In this document: positions 50,579-59,433 of the stretch, in pieces
How the letters are laid out: the number at the start of each line of letters is the position of its first letter
How positions within the stretch are numbered: position 1 is the stretch's first letter
Origin: Solirubrobacterales bacterium
GTDB lineage: Bacteria > Actinomycetota > Thermoleophilia > Solirubrobacterales > Solirubrobacteraceae
Reading direction: 5' to 3'
Length of the DNA: 64,000 nucleotides
Assembly (NCBI GenBank): GCA_947474595.1
Contig: CANJIV010000001.1
Coordinates: 310,001 to 374,000, forward strand
Made by a program: the position numbers and the translations under genes
The notes under the pieces: generated by a model
What the model saw: the letters and a program-made list of their open reading frames with translations, nothing else
Databases searched by the model: none
What the model was told of the DNA's origin: nothing

Positions 50579-51352
50579 TTATTGCTGTCCAGCGCCAGCT
50601 AATTTGATTACGTCCAGCGTCCAAGCTTCCTGCTCACCGACCAGTTCAACTCTGGCGCCAGTGGCAGCGACGACGTCGGCGACGGCCTCGGGGTCCTTGG
50701 CCATGCTCGCTGCGGTAAGCAGCGCCGCTGCGACTTCGCCGCGTGTCGCCTTAGCCATGTGACTGATTGGCTTACGCCGACCGTCGCTGCCTTGGACAAA
50801 CGCTCGCACGCTGACGAAGGTCACTCCAGCAGGACGCCACATAGCGCCATAGGCCGCTGAGCGTAAGTCGACGACAAGCCCCTCGCGGGGCAGCGCAGCG
50901 ATCAACGCAGGACGCCACCAAGGCGCCAAGCCGCCAAGATCGCCGAGCTTGGCGCCAATTGACATGCGATAGGCCGGAATCTGATCGCTAGGGGCCAACA
51001 TCCCCCAGAGAGCGCTCGCGATGCGAAGGTTGGTTTCGGCGCGAGCACGAGCCTTCGCGGGTAGCGCGGCCAAGCCGAGGTGCTGGTAGAGCACGCCGCT
51101 GTAGACGCTGTCAGCGCGAGCGGTCGGCGCCGTTAGGAGAGTGGCGTTGCGGTCGAGCTCACCGACTTGACCGGCCGTTAGCCCTAGACGCTTCAGGGCC
51201 TGCGTTGGTGGACCGCCGCTGAGCTTGATCAGGTGGCCGAGCAGCTCGGCGCGACGGTCGTTGAGCTCGGGGTAGGACAGCTCTTGGAGCACCAGCGGAG
51301 GGCCCTCATCGGGGGCAGCTTTCCCCTCAGAGGGTGGTAAAAGGATCAACAT
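50579..51352 (-). CDS. yaaA: YaaA-family peroxide stress protein
   Basis: From the ATG at 51352 the protein is 257 residues beginning 'MLILLPPSEGKAAPDEG', as in the YaaA/DUF328 family. Other family marks are 'LDRNATLLTAPTARADSVYSGVLYQHL' and 'PAYRMSIGAKLGDLG'. In E. coli YaaA limits intracellular iron damage during peroxide stress and binds DNA. A TTG three codons upstream is less likely, given the promoter box at 51361-51366. Confidence 0.88.
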   Translation of the reverse strand: MLILLPPSEGKAAPDEGPPLVLQELSYPELNDRRAELLGHLIKLSGGPPTQALKRLGLTAGQVGELDRNATLLTAPTARADSVYSGVLYQHLGLAALPAKARARAETNLRIASALWGMLAPSDQIPAYRMSIGAKLGDLGGLAPWWRPALIAALPREGLVVDLRSAAYGAMWRPAGVTFVSVRAFVQGSDGRRKPISHMAKATRGEVAAALLTAASMAKDPEAVADVVAATGARVELVGEQEAWTLDVIKLAGAGQQ

Positions 51353-51360
51353 TAGGGCCA

Positions 51361-51366
51361 ACAGTA
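51361..51366 (-). promoter_or_regulatory. -10 box of yaaA
   Basis: On the minus strand TACTGT ends 8 nt before the ATG at 51352, and there is no ribosome site. Confidence 0.4.
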
Positions 51367-51452
51367 GGGGCCCGCAAAACTGATTGCGCTGAGGCTAAGG
51401 GTGGCCTTCGATTTCTCTGCGCCCAGTCCTTAGCCACTACCCGTGAACTGGC

Positions 51453-53006
51453 CTAGCCTGGAGAGTCGACTACGGCGCCAGATGAGCCTCGCAAGGGCCG
51501 TGGCCGCAGCGCCACTAGCGTGACCAAGGCCGAAAGTATGAGTATTCCTATGCAGACGCCTAGCCCAGCCCTCGCGGCGAGCTCAAAGCTGTGATTGGCA
51601 TCTCTCAGCAGCGTGGCCTTGATCTCTGGGGCTAGGCCAGCTGCTGTCTGCTGAGTTGCTTCTATCCCCTTGGTGATCGCACTGCGCGCCGTGCTATCGA
51701 GCCCGGAGAGGTCGTCGCCGAATCCCGCCCTATAGACGACCGCGAATGTACTCCCGACCAACGCCACTCCCAAGGCTCCGCCGATCTGGCGCGAGACCTG
51801 GTTGAGCGCACCACCATCACCGGCCTTGGCAACCCCCACTTCATTCATGATCATCGCCGTGGCTGGAGTGATCGTCACCGCTAACCCTGCGCCGTAGATG
51901 ACTACGCCAGCCAGAACGATGACAATCGACGAATCCGCGGTGTTTAGCAGTTGAACACCAGTTCCCAACATCATCACGCAGACGCCGATGACGAGTGTGG
52001 CGCGTGGTCCGATACGCGCCAGCAGATGCGAAGATAGCGGTGCCAGAACCCCGAGCGTAACTCCCATTGGACAGAGAGCTAGCCCTGTGACGAGGGTCGA
52101 CCGATCTTGGACGAAATAGAGCAGTTGAGGAAGCAGCAAGAGGCTGCCAAAAAAAGAGAGATAGCAGGCCATCAATGCAACGGCGCCACTGAACACAGGC
52201 GCCCGGCCAAGAATGCGGACATCAAAGAGCGGGAACTGGCGACGTAATTCCAAGGCGACGAAGGCTGCAGTGGCCGCAATACCTAACCCCAGTGCAACCA
52301 AGACGCTCATCTGGCCAAAGCCGTGGGATCCGCCTTCGATCAGAGCAAAGACGATGCCACCGAGCGCCACGATTGACGCTGCGGCGCCAAGCAGATCCAG
52401 TGGCGGCACTCCCGGGCGCCGTGACTCTGGAAGTATCGCGATCGCAAACACGGCGGCGGCCAGACAGACTGGAACGTTGATCAAGAAGACGGCCTGCCAG
52501 CCACTAAGTTCGAGCAGAATACTGCCTATTAGCGGTCCGAAGCCAACGCCGATGCCTGCCACAGCAGTCCAGATTCCGACTGCTTTAGCCCGTTCAGACG
52601 GGGCGAACATAACTGCCAGTAGCGAAAGCGCGGTTGGAAGCAGCCCGGCCGCAGCGGCCCCCATCAAAACTCGCGCCAAGATCAGCTGCGTCGGATTGGT
52701 CGCTAGCACCGCCAACATCGACGTAAGCGCAAACGCCAGCAGCGAGATCACGAAGATGCGCTTGCGGCCGAAGCGATCAGCCAACCCGCTTCCAATTAAG
52801 AGAGTGCCGGCCAAGATCACCAAGAAGCCGTCAATCACCCACTGAAGGTCGCTAAAAGTAGCCCCGAGGTCGTCGGCTATTGCGGGAAGAGCTACGTTGA
52901 CAATCGTTGTATCGACGCCGCTGATGAAGGTCGCGGCGCAGATTACACAGAGCCCGAGCCAGCGTCGGGCGTGTCCTTGGTGGAGCGGTGGATCCACTGA
53001 GTTCAT
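51453..53006 (-). CDS. MFS exporter, DHA2 (EmrB/QacA) family
   Basis: The 517-residue protein has 14 predicted transmembrane helices. Early motif 'SGVDTTIVNVALPAIADDLGA' and 'WVIDGFLVILAGTLLIGSGLADRFGRKRIFV' are typical of the drug:H+ antiporter 2 family. Motif C-like 'GIGVGFGPLIGSILLELSGWQAVFLINVPV' marks an exporter. The substrate is unknown. It starts 10 nt after the DUF1963 gene stop and is probably in the same operon. Confidence 0.9.
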   Translation of the reverse strand: MNSVDPPLHQGHARRWLGLCVICAATFISGVDTTIVNVALPAIADDLGATFSDLQWVIDGFLVILAGTLLIGSGLADRFGRKRIFVISLLAFALTSMLAVLATNPTQLILARVLMGAAAAGLLPTALSLLAVMFAPSERAKAVGIWTAVAGIGVGFGPLIGSILLELSGWQAVFLINVPVCLAAAVFAIAILPESRRPGVPPLDLLGAAASIVALGGIVFALIEGGSHGFGQMSVLVALGLGIAATAAFVALELRRQFPLFDVRILGRAPVFSGAVALMACYLSFFGSLLLLPQLLYFVQDRSTLVTGLALCPMGVTLGVLAPLSSHLLARIGPRATLVIGVCVMMLGTGVQLLNTADSSIVIVLAGVVIYGAGLAVTITPATAMIMNEVGVAKAGDGGALNQVSRQIGGALGVALVGSTFAVVYRAGFGDDLSGLDSTARSAITKGIEATQQTAAGLAPEIKATLLRDANHSFELAARAGLGVCIGILILSALVTLVALRPRPLRGSSGAVVDSPG

Positions 53007-53016
53007 CGCACTCGCG

Positions 53017-54099
53017 CTACTCAGCGACTATCCACACGCGAGAGAGGTCGCCTGCCTGCCAGTCATCGGCATCGATCCAGAAGTAGAGACGGTCGCGATC
53101 GCTGCCCCACGACCAGCCGAGATCGTCGTCGATTGTAAGTTGGAGCAGCAGTCGCCAGCGTTGGCTTGGGCCTTGGAACTCTTCTATGCGAGGGTGAGCA
53201 CGCGGTTGATCATCGGCATCGATCCCAGCCGCCGTCAGCTCGCAGACCAGCGGCATGTCACCACGGGTCTCGTCGGGATGACCGAGAAAACGATGTAGCG
53301 AGTTGAGGTTGGGCGAAATGTCCTCTAACTCAACACCTTGGAACGCGGCGAGCTGCTCGCGCAGATCGTGCCATCCAGCCTCTTCCTCCGGTTCAAGCTC
53401 GAGAGCCTCAACGGGCTGCGTCCAAAGGCGTGGGAGCGTCATCTCCCCCGAGAGCGACAGCTCCACCGCGGCGCTGACGGCGTCCGCAATATCCGGATCT
53501 ACCGACGCAGCACCTTGGGCGATAGATGCGGTGGGTTCCTCCACAACAATCACTGCACCGCTGCCTCGATCAGACACCTGAAGTCCCGAGGGCGTGTCGT
53601 CGGTCTTGACAAAAAAGAGCAACACTCCGGCATCAGGCAGTGCGCCTGCGACCCCCAAGGCGGCCAACTGCGCGAGGTCTATCTGAAGGAGAAAAGTGAG
53701 TGGCTGGTCTTCAAAGTTAGGCCACTCCAGCGCTGCGGGCAGATCTGGCTCGCCGCCAAATCGCGATCGACCAGGCGTGTCTTTATTGTCATCACCCAAG
53801 GTCAGCCGCAAGCTCTGCTGGGCCAGCGCTTGAATCTCGGGTGCCCGGAAGGCAAGCCCCGCCTCCTGGGCCATACGTAAGAGGTCGACAATCGTCGCCG
53901 TCTTAGTCGAGGGTGATGCCGGCTGTGGCGGGCCATCGAAAAAGTCTGGCTCTAAAGCGTCCTCTGAGTCGTGATCATCATCACGACTTGGGGCAAGACG
54001 TTCGAGGTGGCCCAGCGATGGAGCTATCTGTAAAGCACCTTTGGCTACACTGCCAAAGAGGTCTTTAAAGAACGCTCGTCTGTCCCCGGGGGTGTCCAC
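53017..54099 (-). CDS. DUF1963 (YwqG-like) protein
   Basis: The 360-residue cytoplasmic protein has the DUF1963 signature 'SRFGGEPDLPAALEWPNFEDQPLTFLLQIDLAQL' and 'LHRFLGHPDETRGDMPLVCELTAAG'. It ends 'GDLSRVWIVAE'. It has an unusual Asp-rich N-terminal region ('SRDDDHDSEDALEPDFFD', about 35-52). Function of the family is unknown. GTG start, supported by TAGGCT 8 nt upstream. Confidence 0.82.
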   Translation of the reverse strand: MDTPGDRRAFFKDLFGSVAKGALQIAPSLGHLERLAPSRDDDHDSEDALEPDFFDGPPQPASPSTKTATIVDLLRMAQEAGLAFRAPEIQALAQQSLRLTLGDDNKDTPGRSRFGGEPDLPAALEWPNFEDQPLTFLLQIDLAQLAALGVAGALPDAGVLLFFVKTDDTPSGLQVSDRGSGAVIVVEEPTASIAQGAASVDPDIADAVSAAVELSLSGEMTLPRLWTQPVEALELEPEEEAGWHDLREQLAAFQGVELEDISPNLNSLHRFLGHPDETRGDMPLVCELTAAGIDADDQPRAHPRIEEFQGPSQRWRLLLQLTIDDDLGWSWGSDRDRLYFWIDADDWQAGDLSRVWIVAE

Positions 54100-54107
54100 T
54101 CACCACC

Positions 54108-54113
54108 AGCCTA
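54108..54113 (-). promoter_or_regulatory. -10 box of the DUF1963 gene
   Basis: On the minus strand TAGGCT ends 8 nt before the GTG at 54099. A leaderless mRNA is likely. Confidence 0.45.
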
Positions 54114-54259
54114 GCGCCGATTAATCACTCTCGTGTCGCCAAGCGATACCTTTTTCTACCGTCCGCTACTGGTCGGAGAGCGATTCGGACTCGGCAGGCC
54201 TGACCTCTCCCCGCGCCGCCGTATCGAGCTAACACGCCAGCAGGCGTCGAGCAAGATAA

Positions 54260-56224
54260 CTACTGGCGCTCTGCGAACTCTACAAACCAATCTAGGGCGC
54301 GAGGATTAGCCAACGAGTCTCGACTAGCCGCCTGCTCGGCTGGCGTGCCCATCAGGATGCGCTTGATTGGAACTTCAAGCACCTTGCCAGAGAGCGTCCG
54401 CGGCACCTCGGCTATCGCGTGGACCTCATTGGGTACGTGACGAGGCGAGCAATCTTCCCGGATAGCTCCGGCGATCTTCTTGACCAAGGCATCGTCGAGC
54501 ACAGCGCCGTCAGCCAAAACCACGAAGAGCGGCATCCAGCCCTCGGTCCCCTCCCGTGGCAGGTCAACGACAACTGCGTCGGCGATCTCAGGCAGAGCAA
54601 ACAGTGCGCGGTAAATCTCACTAGTCCCCATCCGCACGCCGCCGCGATTGATCGTCGAATCCGAGCGGCCGTAGATGATGGCCGTGCCACGACTGGTGAT
54701 CTCGATCCAGTCACCGTGACGCCAAACGCCAGGGTACATCGAGAAGTAAGAGTCACGGTAGCGCTCGCCGTCGCTGTCGCCCCAGAAGTAGATCGGCATG
54801 GTTGGCATCGGCTCTGTAATAACCAGCTCGCCTACCTCGCCGATCAGCGACTTGCCTTGTTCGTCCCAGGCTTGGACGTCGGCGCCTAGCACCCTCGCCT
54901 GTAGCTCTCCCTCATAGACCGGCAGAGTCGGCACTCCGCCTACGAAGGCGGTACACATATCCGTGCCGCCACTCGTGGAGAAAAGCCAAGTGTCAGATCC
55001 AACGTGCTTGTAGATCCATTCAAACCCTTCGGGAGAAAGTGGAGAACCCGTGGATCCAACCGAGCGGAGAGTCTCAAGGTCACGACCGGCGCGCGGCTCG
55101 ACCCCCGCGTTCATGCAGCCGGAGATGAAGCTCGCGCTCGTGCCGAAGCAGGTCACGCCAGTCTCCTGAGCTAGGTCCCAGAGACGGCCGAGGTCCGGGT
55201 AGCCAGGGTTGCCGTCGTAGAGGACGATCGACGCTGGCGTTAAGAGCACTCCGACTAGGAAGTTCCACATCATCCAACCGGTTGTGGTGAACCAGAAGAC
55301 GCGATCATCGGCTTGGGCATCGAGGTGCAGATGCATCTTCTTAAGCTGCTCGAGGAGCATTCCGCCTTGGCCGTGGACGATCGGCTTGGGTAGTCCCGTA
55401 GTGCCGGACGAGTAGAGGACCCAGAGCGGGTGATCGAAGGGCAGCGAGGCGAACTCGAGCTCGACGTCGGCTACACACAGACTGCTCCAGGAAGACGCGT
55501 TGCGCAGGCGTTCTAGGTCCGGCTCGGAGTCAAGATATGGCAAAACGAAGGTGTGTTCGAGGGTAGGCAGCTCGTCTTGCAAGCCAGCCACGACATCCAT
55601 GCGGTCGAACTCTTTGCCGCCGTAGCGGTAGCCATCAACGGCGATCAGCACCTTAGGCTCAATCTGGCTAAATCGATCTATAACCGTGCGGGCACCGAAA
55701 TCCGGTGAGCAACTCGCCCAGACAGCGCCAATGCTCGCGCATGCCAGAAAGGCCGCGATAGCCTCGGGGACATTGGGGATGTATGCGACCACGCGATCGC
55801 CGGGACCAACACCGACCGCGCGTAGCCCAGCCGCAATCTCTGCCGTGTTTGTGCGCAGATCGTCCCAAGTCCACTGACCACTCTCGCGTGTCTCGGAGGC
55901 GTGGCGGATCGCCACGCTGTCACCGTCCTTGCCGGCAAATATATGACGGGCAAAGCTGAGGTGCGCGCCCGTGAACCACTGCGCGCCCGGCATCTCTCGC
56001 GATCCGAGTACGCGCTCGTATGGAACTTCAGCCTGAACGTCAAAGTACTCCCAAATTGAAGCCCAGAAGGCTTCGATCTCACCGACCGACCATCGCCAAA
56101 GAGCTTCGTAATCATCGAAAACTAACCCGCTCGTCTCGGCCAGCCACGCGGTGTAGTGGGTGAGCGTCGCACGATCGATGCGATCCGCATCAGGCTGCCA
56201 CAGCAACTTTGGCATCTGCTCCAT
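54260..56224 (-). CDS. Acetoacetyl-CoA synthetase
   Basis: The 654-residue adenylate-forming enzyme (ANL superfamily) begins 'MEQMPKLLWQPDADRIDRA', the typical acetoacetate-CoA ligase N-terminus. It has the P-loop 'VLYSSGTTGLPKPIVHGQGG', A5 'FSTSGGTDMCTAFVGG', and the C-terminal 'GRSDSTINRGGVRMGTSEIYR' and catalytic Lys in 'RTLSGKVLEVPIKRIL'. It converts acetoacetate to acetoacetyl-CoA with ATP, feeding thiolysis. A GTG three codons earlier (56233) is an alternative start. It diverges from the YciI gene. Confidence 0.9.
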   Translation of the reverse strand: MEQMPKLLWQPDADRIDRATLTHYTAWLAETSGLVFDDYEALWRWSVGEIEAFWASIWEYFDVQAEVPYERVLGSREMPGAQWFTGAHLSFARHIFAGKDGDSVAIRHASETRESGQWTWDDLRTNTAEIAAGLRAVGVGPGDRVVAYIPNVPEAIAAFLACASIGAVWASCSPDFGARTVIDRFSQIEPKVLIAVDGYRYGGKEFDRMDVVAGLQDELPTLEHTFVLPYLDSEPDLERLRNASSWSSLCVADVELEFASLPFDHPLWVLYSSGTTGLPKPIVHGQGGMLLEQLKKMHLHLDAQADDRVFWFTTTGWMMWNFLVGVLLTPASIVLYDGNPGYPDLGRLWDLAQETGVTCFGTSASFISGCMNAGVEPRAGRDLETLRSVGSTGSPLSPEGFEWIYKHVGSDTWLFSTSGGTDMCTAFVGGVPTLPVYEGELQARVLGADVQAWDEQGKSLIGEVGELVITEPMPTMPIYFWGDSDGERYRDSYFSMYPGVWRHGDWIEITSRGTAIIYGRSDSTINRGGVRMGTSEIYRALFALPEIADAVVVDLPREGTEGWMPLFVVLADGAVLDDALVKKIAGAIREDCSPRHVPNEVHAIAEVPRTLSGKVLEVPIKRILMGTPAEQAASRDSLANPRALDWFVEFAERQ

Positions 56225-56319
56225 CTTTCTCACTCTCTTGGATCGGGCTCGGCTATCCTGCCAGTTGTCTCACGCGACTGCGTTCGCGCCCCCACACATC
56301 ACTCACGAATGGTTACCTA

Positions 56320-56607
56320 ATGATCGTCATCACATCGACTTATACCGCCCCACTCGAAGAGGTCGCCAACCACCGCGACGCCCACATTGCATTCCTCGCC
56401 GGCCTCTCTGACGCAGGCCACATCATCGCCTTCGGACGCGCCAACCCACCAACCGGCGGCGTAGTCTTAGCGACAGGGTGGACAGCCGACGAAGCCCGTG
56501 CCGCCTTCGCCGAAGACCCTTATGTAGTAGCTGGCATCTCAGAATATGCGTACGTTGAGTTCTCGCCAGCATTCGTAGAGCCCGGGCTAGAGCGGCTCAA
56601 GGACTGA
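56320..56607 (+). CDS. YciI-like protein
   Basis: The 95-residue dimeric alpha/beta barrel protein begins 'MIVITSTYTAPLEEVANHRDAH' and has 'DAGHIIAFGRANPPTGGVVLA' and 'AFAEDPYVVAGISEYAYVEFSPAF', the YciI family pattern with the conserved His and Asp. The biochemical role is unknown. The frame is open to 56209, but the extension would overlap the divergent synthetase gene. Confidence 0.85.
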   Translation: MIVITSTYTAPLEEVANHRDAHIAFLAGLSDAGHIIAFGRANPPTGGVVLATGWTADEARAAFAEDPYVVAGISEYAYVEFSPAFVEPGLERLKD

Positions 56608-56659
56608 CACGGCCGCTGCGCACGAGCGACCGTGAATAGCCCGTAGGATTTAGACAGCG

Positions 56660-57457
56660 ATGGATCTAACCGGCACCACAGCACTCGTAACGGGCGCCAA
56701 TCGCGGCATCGGCCGCGCGATTACCGAGGCGCTCGCCGCGGCGCCGCTGTCGGTCGTCTTGGCGGGAGTGCGTGATCCCGAGGCCTTCGAGCCGATCAAG
56801 CCCCCTCCCGGAGGTGCGGGCGAGGTCCGTGCGGTCCGTTTTGATCTAGCGTCACGCAAGAAGATCGACGCCAGCTGCGATGAGCTTGGCGACCAGCTCG
56901 GCGAGATCGACCTACTGGTCAACAACGCGGGGCTAATGACCGGCGGGCTACTTGAAGAACAAGAGATGGCCGACGTATACGCAATGTTTCAGGTCAACCT
57001 CGTTGCGGTAGCCCATCTAACCTCGCGGGTACTGCCAGGGATGCTTAAGCGCGGCCGTGGCAAGATCGTAAACAACGCCTCGATCAGCGGCTACGCCTAC
57101 TTCCCCTCTGCATCGACATACGCTGCATCAAAGGCAGGCGTGGTGGCGCTCAGCGAGTCGCTGCGCCGAGAGCTGCACGGAACCGGGGTCACCGTCCTGC
57201 ACTTGGTCACACCCGGCGTAAAGACCGACATGCTTAAGGCCACCGAAGAGGTCTATGGCCGCCATATTGACACTTCAAAGTGGGACAAGATCGAACCAGA
57301 GGCGTGGGCAGCAAAGGTCTTGGCGGCAATCGAGAGAGACGCCCACGTACTGGGTCCTGGTGGTAAAACGTCGCTGGCCAAGCTAGCTTCACGTGGACCA
57401 GCCGCACTACTCGATGGCATCAGCCGACAGATGTTTAGCCGCACGCCGCGGACCTAG
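56660..57457 (+). CDS. Short-chain dehydrogenase/reductase
   Basis: The 265-residue classical SDR has 'TGANRGIGRAI' for cofactor binding, 'LVNNAGLMTGG', the catalytic Ser in 'VNNASISGYA', and Tyr/Lys in 'YAASKAG'. NADP(H) preference is not clear. The long Pro/Gly loop near residue 50 replaces the usual acidic residue. A TAGGAT box lies 10 nt before the ATG. First gene of an SDR-DUF35-thiolase operon, probably acting on a hydroxyacyl- or ketoacyl-CoA. Confidence 0.88.
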   Translation: MDLTGTTALVTGANRGIGRAITEALAAAPLSVVLAGVRDPEAFEPIKPPPGGAGEVRAVRFDLASRKKIDASCDELGDQLGEIDLLVNNAGLMTGGLLEEQEMADVYAMFQVNLVAVAHLTSRVLPGMLKRGRGKIVNNASISGYAYFPSASTYAASKAGVVALSESLRRELHGTGVTVLHLVTPGVKTDMLKATEEVYGRHIDTSKWDKIEPEAWAAKVLAAIERDAHVLGPGGKTSLAKLASRGPAALLDGISRQMFSRTPRT

Positions 57458-57472
57458 CCAAGGGCTACCACT

Positions 57473-57811
57473 ATGGCTTCCCCACACTCCCCCTTCGCCA
57501 CGTTCCAAGAGCACTGTGCCAGGGGCGAGCTAGCCTTTCAGATCGACGATCAGGGCGCACCGATGTTCCCGCCGCGCGTGGGACCTACTAAGTGGCAGGT
57601 CAGTCAGGGACGAGGGATCGTCTACTCGACGACGACGGTAGTTCCACGAGAAGCGCCGCCCTATAACGTCTCACTGATCGACCTCGCGGAGGGGTTTCGA
57701 ATGATGAGCACGGTGCAGTCGCCCGATGTTGAGATCGGACTCGCCGTTGAGGTCAGATTCGACGACCAAGCTACCGCCTACTTTGTCCCGGCCGAAGCGC
57801 AACGGATCTGA
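57473..57811 (+). CDS. DUF35-type OB-fold protein lacking the zinc ribbon
   Basis: The 112-residue protein matches the OB-fold DUF35 partners of thiolase-like proteins ('QGRGIVYSTTTVVPREAPPYNVSLIDLAEGFRMMS' then 'IGLAVEVRFDD'). In most members the segment before the OB fold carries four zinc cysteines; here it reads 'MFPPRVGPTKWQVSQG' with none, and the only Cys in the protein is C15. It lies 15 nt after the SDR and 2 nt before the thiolase. It is expected to form a complex with that thiolase, as in ChsH2- or Ltp2-linked systems. Confidence 0.75.
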   Translation: MASPHSPFATFQEHCARGELAFQIDDQGAPMFPPRVGPTKWQVSQGRGIVYSTTTVVPREAPPYNVSLIDLAEGFRMMSTVQSPDVEIGLAVEVRFDDQATAYFVPAEAQRI

Positions 57812-57813
57812 GA

Positions 57814-58956
57814 GTGAGGCCTCAGGTCGCTATCGCCGGAGCCGCTGAATCAGATCTCGGCGAGGTCGGCCCCGGCTTCACACCAGCCGACTTAATGGCC
57901 CAGGCTTCGCTGCGCGCACTCGATGACTGTGGCTTGACCGTTGCCGACGTTGACGGACTCTTCGCCTCTACCTCACAGCTCCCAATGGCGACTCTCAGCC
58001 TAGGAGCCGCACTTGGGATCAGACCTCGCTATAGCGACTCCACTCAGATCGGAGGGTCCTCTACGATCGCCCAGCTCGACCACGCTCGCGCCGCGATCGC
58101 GAGCGGCCTGTGTGACGTAGCGCTGATCGCCTACGGCTCGACGCAACGTTCGGTTGGGCGCGCCTCGGCTTCGATCCAAGAGATATCTGAGTACGAAGCG
58201 CCCTATCGACCTACGCTTCCCGTGTCTGCCTACGCTCTGGCCGCTGCGCGCCATATGTATGAGTTCGCAACGACTCCCCAGCAGCTCGCTGAGGTGGCCG
58301 TCAGCGCCCGCAAGTGGGCCCAACTCAACGAGCATGCGTGGTCGCGTGGCCCGCTAACGGTCGAAGACGTCCTCAACGCCCCGCGGATCTGCGAACCGCT
58401 CGGCGTCCGCGACTGCTGTCTTGTCACAGATGGTGGCGGCGCAATCGTCGTGGTCAGCAGTGAGAGGGCGCAGACCCTGCGTCAGCCTCCCGTTTACCTT
58501 CTAGGAGCTGGCCAAGCCCACTGGCACCGCCACATCTCTGAGATGCCAGATCTCGTACGGACGGCGGCCTCTGAATCAGGTGGACGCGCGTTCGCCGAGG
58601 CCGGACTAGGCCCAGCAGAGGTCGACGTTCTCGGCCTATACGACGCCTTCACGATCACCCCGATCCTCTTCCTTGAAGACCTTGGTTTCTGCCCCAAGGG
58701 CGAAGGAGGGGCATTTGTAGAATGCGGCAGAACCGCCCCTGGCGGCGCGCTTGCGGTCAACACCAATGGCGGCGGACTTAGCTACCAACATCCCGGGATG
58801 TACGGGATGTTGCTCTTGATCGAAGTTGTTCGCCAACTTCGTGGCGACTGCGGCGAGCGTCAGGTCGCCAACTGCCACGTCGGGTTAGCCCACGGCAATG
58901 GTGGCGTGCTCTCGAGCCAGTGCACGGCCCTGCTCGGCGACGCCACCACCATTTAA
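57814..58956 (+). CDS. Thiolase-family (SCP2/Ltp-like) protein
   Basis: The 380-residue protein has the thiolase fold of lipid-transfer/aldolase type: 'GAAESDLGEVGPGFTPADLM', 'YSDSTQIGGSSTIAQLDHARAAI' where the usual nucleophile Cys is Gly/Ser, and 'NTNGGGLSYQHPGMYGM' with the active-site His. Loss of the nucleophile Cys suggests an aldolase (retro-aldol side-chain cleavage) rather than a thiolase. GTG start, 2 nt after the DUF35 stop. Confidence 0.82.
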   Translation: MRPQVAIAGAAESDLGEVGPGFTPADLMAQASLRALDDCGLTVADVDGLFASTSQLPMATLSLGAALGIRPRYSDSTQIGGSSTIAQLDHARAAIASGLCDVALIAYGSTQRSVGRASASIQEISEYEAPYRPTLPVSAYALAAARHMYEFATTPQQLAEVAVSARKWAQLNEHAWSRGPLTVEDVLNAPRICEPLGVRDCCLVTDGGGAIVVVSSERAQTLRQPPVYLLGAGQAHWHRHISEMPDLVRTAASESGGRAFAEAGLGPAEVDVLGLYDAFTITPILFLEDLGFCPKGEGGAFVECGRTAPGGALAVNTNGGGLSYQHPGMYGMLLLIEVVRQLRGDCGERQVANCHVGLAHGNGGVLSSQCTALLGDATTI

Positions 58957-58971
58957 TAACAGCGTCGTGGG

Positions 58972-59433
58972 CTAGGGCGTGAAGCGGACGTCTAGCTTGC
59001 CCAATGCTGGGTCCTGGCCGGGGGCGTAGTCACGTACCCAGATCTCGCCCGTCTCGGGAAACTCATTGATCTCGGGAGCGAGCATGGTGCTCACTACGAT
59101 CAGTCGCACTGGTTGGTCTGTGTCGTTACGCAGGCCATGTGCTCCTTCGCGACCGGCGACACACGCAACAACCGCTCCGGCCTCCAGCACCCGCTCGCCG
59201 TCTGGAGTCACCAACGTCGGAGTGCCGACCAGGACGACCATCATCTCCTCATTGGCGTGGTGGATGTGGATCGGAAAAGTCTCGCCACCAGGCTCAACCT
59301 CAAACAACGAGGCCCCTAGTTTGTCGCTACCAGATTGACGTCCAAGGTAGGCCCTGCGCCAGTGAAATGGTGGCTCATCGCGTTCGAGATCCCAGATCGG
59401 AGAGAAGATATTAGGGTCGGTCATGGTGCTCAT
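58972..59433 (-). CDS. Cupin-domain protein in the pyruvate dehydrogenase operon
   Basis: The 153-residue single-domain cupin has 'FPIHIHHANEEMMVVLVGTP' (three His and Glu) and 'CVAGREGAHGLRNDTDQPVRLIVVS' with the fourth His ligand, so metal binding is intact. Its start overlaps the lpd stop by 4 nt (ATGA), placing it last in the aceE-aceF-lpd operon. A role linked to pyruvate dehydrogenase is inferred from position only. Confidence 0.83.
   Translation of the reverse strand: MSTMTDPNIFSPIWDLERDEPPFHWRRAYLGRQSGSDKLGASLFEVEPGGETFPIHIHHANEEMMVVLVGTPTLVTPDGERVLEAGAVVACVAGREGAHGLRNDTDQPVRLIVVSTMLAPEINEFPETGEIWVRDYAPGQDPALGKLDVRFTP

Noticed and set aside
51393-51435. 8-bp inverted repeat GGCTAAGG/CCTTAGCC between the yaaA and MFS genes
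   Set aside because: The 27-nt spacing and lack of a U-tract make it a weak candidate for a terminator or operator.
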